From contig QVRM01003901.1 of the NCBI GenBank assembly GCA_003439945.1, positions 1,720,501 to 1,784,500 on the forward strand: a stretch of 64,000 nt of DNA. Reading direction: 5' to 3'. Position numbers and translations under genes: made by a program. Source of the DNA: Dermanyssus gallinae (Eukaryota > Arthropoda > Arachnida > Mesostigmata > Dermanyssidae). The notes below the pieces were generated by a model, which saw nothing but the letters and a program-made list of their open reading frames with translations, did not search any database and was not told the DNA's origin. Shown here one piece after another: positions 58,699 through 64,000 of the stretch (positions are counted from its first letter, which is position 1; every line of letters starts with the position of its first letter).

Positions 58699-59425
58699 CT
58701 ACCTGCGGTTGGATAGGGGGATGCCATTTTGTAATCCGTCCTGTGAGGGTGCGTCGAGACCATGAGGGCCTGGCTGCTCCCCACCCCCTCCCCCCTCCCT
58801 CGGCTCCTCGTCTCGACCACTCTCCCGAGAGACCCGCTTAAACCTCTCCCGCCTGGCCGTTTCCTTGGCTGTCTTGAGTGTCAAAACAGCGTCGAACAAG
58901 TTCGTCGCCTCCCTCCATGCCTCCGCCGAAGTCATCATATGGGAGACCACCTCCTTGATGGGTCGGCCCCTCACAGCGGTTGGTGCTGCGTCCCGTGCTT
59001 CCCTGAGAGCATCACACCGCAGAACAGTATGCTCTACGTTGTCCGTTTCTCCAGAGTCGCACAGTACGCAGATATCGCTGATGGCCTTCTTGATCTTTGA
59101 CAGTTAGCTCTGGAACTGGCCGTGTCCGGTCAGAACCTGAGTCGTCCAGTAGGAAAGCTCCCCGTGTCGGCGGTCATACCATGCCCTGAGGTCCGGTATC
59201 AGACTCTTGGTCCAGCTCCCTGTGGTCACACCGGGTCTTACCTGCGCCCATTCCTCATGCCAGGCCGATATGGTGGCACTCCTGGCCCTGGTGAGATCCA
59301 GACCTTCGTCTAGATACATTTTACTTCGTTCAGCCACTAGGAGGTCCCATGGCAGCATTTTGGCTAGGACCAGGAGAGCTTCGGTCGAGACTGTTCGTAC
59401 TGCAAGTAGTACTACATGGTAAATG
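58699..59425 (-). pseudogene. R1-like LINE C-terminal fragment, older copy
   Basis: One minus-strand frame runs the full length with a single stop (TAA, 59106-59104): AVRTVSTEALLVLAKMLPWD, then ERSKMYL, IPDLRAWYDRRHGELSYWTT, QVLTGHGQFQS, stop, then CVLCDSGETDNVEHTVLRC, a complete CCHC knuckle. The tail is Arg/Glu- and Gly-rich and ends LSNRR-stop at 58699. It is related to the 59.8-63.1 kb element, but clearly another subfamily, with an intact knuckle and a longer, Gly-rich tail. The upstream RT domain is missing. A (TA)n array (59608-59660) and then the younger LINE lie beyond its 5' break. Confidence 0.8.
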
Positions 59426-59603
59426 ATCGTACGCTCGAGGTGGCCAACATTTGCAGCAGATTTCGGTATCCGCCATTAAGGGGTCCTAAGGTGGCTGTTG
59501 CTACCAGATTTAATCGCTGGAAAAAGTCAATAGGCAGTTGCTTGTTTGTCAAGATTACGCCTCGCTAGTGTTCCTTTTTCTGTTATCGTTTATGTATACC
59601 AAA

Positions 59604-59607
<4 letters not shown>

Positions 59608-59660
<53 letters not shown>
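59608..59660. repeat. (TA)n microsatellite
   Basis: About 26 TA units. Confidence 0.95.
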
Positions 59661-59664
<4 letters not shown>

Positions 59665-59775
59665 CGTGACCACAGCACTTGGCCTTCTGGTTCCCTTCGT
59701 CCCTCAGACACGTGTAAATAATGGCATCCTAAGTGTAGTAAGCTTGTAGACCACGATCACAATTACCTGTAAGCC

Positions 59776-59788
59776 GTCTATTGGAAGG
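59776..59788. repeat. target-site duplication, right copy in element sense
   Basis: gtctattggaagg, identical to 63139-63151; it abuts the poly(T) (poly(A) tail of the minus-strand LINE). Confidence 0.9.
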
Positions 59789-59997
59789 TTTTTTTTTTTT
59801 TTTTTTTTTATTATAGGACTAACTGGGAAATGCGGTACGCACACACGGACACCACCGCAGGAAACTCGTCTGCAAGTGTGGGCCGGTAGTGTGGGGCTCC
59901 AACCCACTAAAAACCAGTCATGTCCTAATCCCCCAATCGATCGGGAACTGCATAAGCATAACTTCAAACGATCGAAGGGGGAGAGTAGTTTAAGCAT

Positions 59998-61905
59998 TTA
60001 GCTATCCCGGGATGCCCCGCGGGATGATGTCGTACAGTAACGGTTTTTCTTCTCCTTGGCGCGCATGATGTTTTCCATAATGCTTGCAATGCTAGTCCAG
60101 TCGTCGCGTGACTTAATCATAAGCTGTATGATCGTTCCAAGGGTGCCGTCTTCAGCCCTAGGTAGACCCGCACGCTGAGCGGCCCATTCCGGGCACCACA
60201 AAATTGTATGTTCAGGCGTATCCTCTGGTTCGCTTTGGCAGTACTTGTAGAAAGGAGATGTGGTTTTCCCAATGCTGAACAAGTATGACTGGAAATCACC
60301 GTGTCCTGTAACGACCTGAGTGATGTAGAACGTCAACTCGCCACCTGGCCGGTACATCCAGGCCCTGATATCCGGGATCAGAGTCCTTACCCGGTACCCG
60401 GGCGCTCCGTCCTGAATGGAATCCCATTCGACCTGCCAAATGTCAAGTGTGATATTCCTTTCCTCCGCCTTTTCCTTTTTCGGGTCTTCCCATAAGCGGC
60501 GTCGTTCATTTGCTTTTAGGTCCCAGGGGACTGTGCTAGCCAGAACAAAAATGGCCGCTGTGCTGACTGTTCTATAGGCCATCGTGATACGCAGAGCAGC
60601 CACTCTTTGGGCTTTGCGCAGCGTTGCCCTATTGTTGGCTGTAGACAGTGTGGTTGACGGCCACACCGGAGCTGCAAATAAAACTATGGACTCAGCTACC
60701 GACATAATAAGGCGTCTTCTTGACTCCCGTGGGCCATAGTTGTTTGGCATCAGCCGGGCTATCTTGTGTGAGACCTTAGTAGCCTTTTCTGCTGCAAGAC
60801 GTATGTGAGGTGTGCCCCGTAGTCCCCTATCTAGGTGCATTCCAAGATAGCGGGCGGTGTTGACAATCTTGATCTCCTGGTCGTCTAGGATTAGTTTCAA
60901 AGAGGTGCACTTCCTTGGGCCGATTAGGAGGATGCCCTCGCTTTTATTCGGCGCCAGTGTCAGGCCAACCCCCTTCATCCAGCCAGCGATCTCAGCCAGG
61001 GCGTCATTAGCTCTCAGTTCTAGCTGCTGGGGTGAGCGGGCCTGGACCACAACTGCGAGGTCGTCCGCATATGCCAGCAGTTCAGTGTCCTCTGGAAGGT
61101 CGTCTAAACGTAAGACGTCATCGTACGCCAGGTTCCATAGAAGGGGTCCTAGGATCGAGCCCTGGGGAACCCCGGCCGTCATGTCGAACTCGAAACCCTC
61201 ACTGACTATGCGCCTCTAGCTCAGGTAGGACGAGATTGCTCGGCGCAGGTAGGGCGGGACTCCCTTCTTGAGTAGTGTGTCCAAGATTACCTTCCAGGGC
61301 AGGCTGTTGAATGCGTTTTTAACGTCCAACAAAACAACCAGTAGCAAGCCTCTAGTACGAGGCGGGGACTGGCGCAGGGCTTCCGCCTTGGTAACCACCT
61401 GCTCTATCGCTGATAGGACTGATCGGCCCTTCCGAAATCCGTATTGTGTTGGCGAGAGGAGGCCGTGCTCTTCTGCAAAGCACCGCACGCGGGACTCTAA
61501 TATTGATTCTATGCCTTTGGCTAGCGTGCTGACCAGGCAGATTGGCCTATAGGAGTCAATCCCTTTCGGGATGAGTACCAGATCCGCTTTCTTCCAGGCC
61601 ATGGGGAAGGACCCGCTGCGGAGTATTTGGGTGGCTACAGTGGCCACTACGTCAGGAAATTCTTTAAAGAGTACTTTCGTGGCCGAGACCGGAATGCCAT
61701 CTGGGCCTGGTGCCTTACCGGCCTTCAATCTTTCCCCCGCAGCGAGTACCTCTGCCGGGGTCACCTCTGGGACGTAATCCTCGGCCGTTACTACTTCATA
61801 CAATAACCGGTCGAATGGAGGATGTTGAGGGAAAAGCTTGTTAATTACTCGGACACGTTCATCAGGGGAAAGATTTGCCTTTTTTTCTGATTCCTGGTAC
61901 GCCAC
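59998..61905 (-). pseudogene. LINE ORF2, reverse transcriptase part
   Basis: RT domain in minus-strand order: AGKAPGPDGIP, YRPICLVSTLAKGIES, TQYGFRKGRSVLSAIEQV, VVLLDVKNAFNSLPW (catalytic Asp), an in-frame TAG at 61218-61216, then MTAGVPQGSILGPLLWNLAY and LLAYADDLAVVV with an intact YADD. After it come the R1-type C-terminal blocks RYLGMHLD, AQRVAALRITMAYRTVS, GGELTFYITQVVTGHGDFQS and a knuckle-like YKYCQSEPEDTPEHTILWC, which lacks the first Cys of a full CCHC. It ends at 59998 with a basic tail. The two open pieces (61905-61216 and 61182-59998) share a frame, so the TAG is the only break between them. Function: target-primed reverse transcription. Confidence 0.9.
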
Positions 61906-62998
61906 GTATCAGCTTGTAGGGCCGGCCCCATGGGTCCTCCTCTAGCTCTGATAAGAACTCCCTCCAGCAGCGATATTTGCTCTCCATTATAGCTTTGCGT
62001 AGACAAGCCCTGAGGCGCTTAAAATCACAATAAAGGTGTACGACACAAGCCTCATCTATGTTGCTGCGCCTTGCCCTGGTGGCTTTTCTTCTGGCCCAGA
62101 TGCAGCGTCTACGGGCCAACGCAATTTCCTCGTTCCACCAGTATTTTGGTAAGACTAACCGGTAGCGCATAGAGTGTCCGCGGTCTTTGAACGGCTCGCT
62201 ACAGACCTCTTGCAGATTTTTTTGCAAGTCCTGTGCGCACTGGGGTTTCCCTCTTGAGTCTAAAATCTTTGTCAGCTTGGCCCGGAGCGTTTTATTATCT
62301 TGCGGCTTCCACTTCGGTGTCCTTGTTAAAAACGGAGAGAGTGTTGAAGTGGTTGTTTTACTGACGTCATATTCTATACAGTAGTGGTCGCTAAGATTTT
62401 CTTCGTCAAGCAGTACGGTCCAGTTTAAAATTTTAAAAGCATGCTCGCGTTTGCAGATTGTCAGGTCTATGTGCGATTCCATTCCCCGGAGGTGGAAGGT
62501 AGGATTCGAGCCCTTGTTCAGGACAACCATGTCCCCCGCCGCTAGCCATTCTAGCAGCACTGTACCTCTTCTGTTAGTGTTGGTAGACCCCCATGTGGTT
62601 GAAGCAGCATTAAAATCTCCAGAAAAAACTACCAGTGGCAGTGAGCAGCTCTTAGCTGACCACTCCATGTCTTGTAGCATTCCTACGAGGTCCTCGAGCG
62701 TTCCGTTAGGGCTGCTATAACATGAGTAAAAGCGGCCAATCCCGTCTATGTCAATCCACGAGAAAGATGAAGCCGCACCTCTGCCGGTTTCTCGGTAGCA
62801 GTTTAACGTGTTTTGAATTATACACGTGTTTCTACGGTCGTCTACCACCCATGTTGATAGGTTTCTTTCAGCCAGTTTAACGTTTGGCTCACTTATAAGA
62901 GAGATAGCCGCTCCTCTTCTCGTCGCAATCTCATCTAGCATTAGGTGGGATGATCGACTTCTATTGCAGTTTACTTGAATTACTTTAAGTTGCGTCAT
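61862..62998 (-). pseudogene. LINE ORF2, APE-type endonuclease part
   Basis: ATG at 62998 opens 378 codons. The endonuclease motifs are all present: LKVIQVNCNRSR (Asn), LISEPNVK (catalytic Glu), VVFSGDFNAASTTWGS (Asp/Asn), HIDLTICK and LSDHYCIEYDV (Asp/His). A linker follows (YWWNEEIALARRRCIW, YRCWREFLSELEEDPWG). The frame ends at 61862 just after a run of seven A (61886-61880 in minus sense), across which the RT continues in another frame. An extra A in the run would explain the shift. The enzyme nicks target DNA for priming. Confidence 0.9.
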
Positions 62999-63138
62999 TG
63001 GAATTTTGAGACTTAGCAGCCCGTTGGTTCACTGGCGGTGACCGTATAGTCCTCTTTCGCGAGGGTTGTCTAAAACCCTCGTCATCTTCAGCAGGCGCGT
63101 TTACTGTGTGATCTGGGTCATCTTGGGCGTTGTTCGGT
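62985..63138 (-). pseudogene. LINE ORF1, C-terminal end only
   Basis: The last 50 or so codons of ORF1 read into TAA at 62987-62985: acidic (AQDDPDHTV, PAEDDEGFRQ) then basic (PSRKRTIRS), a pattern seen at ORF1 C-termini in R1-type elements. The stop lies inside ORF2, whose ATG is at 62998, so the ORFs overlap by 14 nt. The zinc knuckles and the rest of ORF1 were lost by 5' truncation. Confidence 0.65.
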
Positions 63139-63151
63139 GTCTATTGGAAGG
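63139..63151. repeat. target-site duplication, left copy in element sense
   Basis: gtctattggaagg, identical to 59776-59788. Confidence 0.9.
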
Positions 63152-64000
63152 CTCCCGATGCGCAAAAGGCGACTAGTCTTTTGTTACGATGTCAGGTAGA
63201 AACCTTAGGGCTAATAGAAGTGAAATGCAGCTCTTGTACACAGCAACCGCACATTATGTTTATACGACAGAGGCCTAGATGTTCACTAATCACGACATGA
63301 AAGCTCCTGCCCTACCTCTTGGATGCAACGCGTATGCTTTATAGCATTAATGAAAGAAGCAAAGAAACTTTTTATAGAGTTGATATTCTGAGAAGTCTGC
63401 GTTAGGGGAACTCTCGTGTCGATGTTCTCGTGCAACATTTTAATTTACTTAATAACGTACGTGTTAGATTAATAACTTCTGACTCTTTCACACGGTGGGT
63501 CCAGAGAACCAGATAACAGATTTCGCTAAAATAGAATGAGCTCGCTTCTTTCTGTAGAGGAACGTGGTGGAAGCCGTGTTAATTAGGCTGGTCGTATTAA
63601 GAACTTCAGCAGCCTATATAAAAGATAATGTTAATATATTGTGGTAGGGAGATGATACATTAGTTTGAAACGTAGGTCCACGGAAGCCTTGCTGGCTGGT
63701 TGGTGCCTAGATAGTGGTCTCCGCAGAGCAGGACCACTCTTACTACTCATGGCAGGGCAGCTCTAACGTCTGCCAGATATGCAGTGTTTTGGCATAGTGT
63801 CACAGGCAGCAAGTTGGCGGCGCCCCGACCAGCAAGGCAAGTGAGGCATTCGATGTATATATTCCTTTGCGCCAGCGTAACACAGTAATCGTACGCGTTA
63901 TAATATCAACGAATATAAAAAAATTAACCTGTTCTTGTTGGCTGAGATTTTTTCACCGGAACTAGCAAGGATAATTCCCACCCTTTGCGACTCAATTCAT
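63152..64000. other. no recognised feature
   Basis: Host sequence beyond the LINE insertion; only short frames and no repeats or motifs that I can support. Confidence 0.4.

Larger units (their letters stand above)
59789..63138 (-). mobile_element. R1-clade LINE insertion, 5' truncated, 3350 bp
   Basis: A single retrotransposition event on the minus strand. It has a 21-nt A tail (T run 59789-59809), a 3' UTR of about 190 bp, ORF2 (endonuclease and RT), and the last 50 codons of ORF1, where the copy breaks off at 63138. The 13-bp duplication gtctattggaagg flanks it exactly. Only two lesions are seen in about 1010 ORF2 codons, so it is the youngest LINE in the window. R1 clade is assigned from APE-type endonuclease plus RT wording and the C-terminal knuckle-like segment; no 28S rDNA target is present at this site. 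Confidence 0.9.

Noticed and set aside
59704..59997. 97-codon minus-strand frame after the LINE RT
   Set aside because: It is the LINE 3' UTR and the translated poly(A) tail (Lys run).
1..64000. CRISPR arrays, prokaryotic operons, phage or defence islands
   Set aside because: The window is clearly animal DNA with introns, SINEs and LINEs; no regularly spaced repeats with unique spacers occur.

Overview
This is eukaryotic, gene-poor animal DNA. There are no operons and no compact genes. It carries many (AT)n and (AAT)n microsatellites, tRNA-derived SINEs with A and B boxes, a Tc1/mariner element, and at least ten pieces of non-LTR retrotransposons in all states of decay. The mix of R1-clade LINEs, restriction-like-endonuclease LINEs and Tc3-like mariners, plus a Gly/Tyr/His-rich secreted protein of cuticle type, points to an arthropod, perhaps an acarine. 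That placement is inference; no marker gene proves it.

Layout. 1-2.97 kb: nothing recognised. 2.97-8.85 kb: a graveyard of LINE remnants on both strands. 10.2-11.45 kb: a possible host exon, then the C-terminal end of a CCHC plus restriction-like-endonuclease LINE sitting between two (AAT)n arrays. 12.9-19.9 kb: a TATA motif, a tRNA SINE at 15.1 kb and a GC-rich, triplet-repeat region with no convincing long gene. 20-31.6 kb: mostly unannotatable, with R1-like fragments at 22.9, 27.0 and 28.7 kb, SINE copies at 26.3 and 30.0 kb and a strong hairpin at 26.2 kb.

36.3-44.5 kb, minus strand, is the best host-gene locus. A two-exon gene (42731-42892 joined to 36336-36848) encodes a secreted Gly-rich protein. 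Its 5.9-kb intron contains a complete but dead mariner (38689-40271), a SINE and an RT scrap. Its TATA/leader block is duplicated about 1.5 kb upstream, in front of a second signal-peptide ORF.

45.6-51 kb holds a second SINE family, an AT-only island, a Tc1 fragment joined to an RT fragment, and a LINE linker fragment. 52.4-56.7 kb has a worn CR1/Jockey-type LINE followed by an RLE-type LINE remnant bounded by short inverted repeats. 58.7-63.15 kb has an old R1-like C-terminus, then the youngest element in the window: a 3.35-kb R1-clade LINE on the minus strand with a poly(A) tail, a 13-bp target-site duplication, a frameshift and one stop codon.

I did not find a convincing new multi-gene system. 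The more unusual items are the RLE-type LINE embedded in TAA repeats, the inverted-repeat-bounded RT/RLE fragment, the duplicated core promoter and two fold-back structures.
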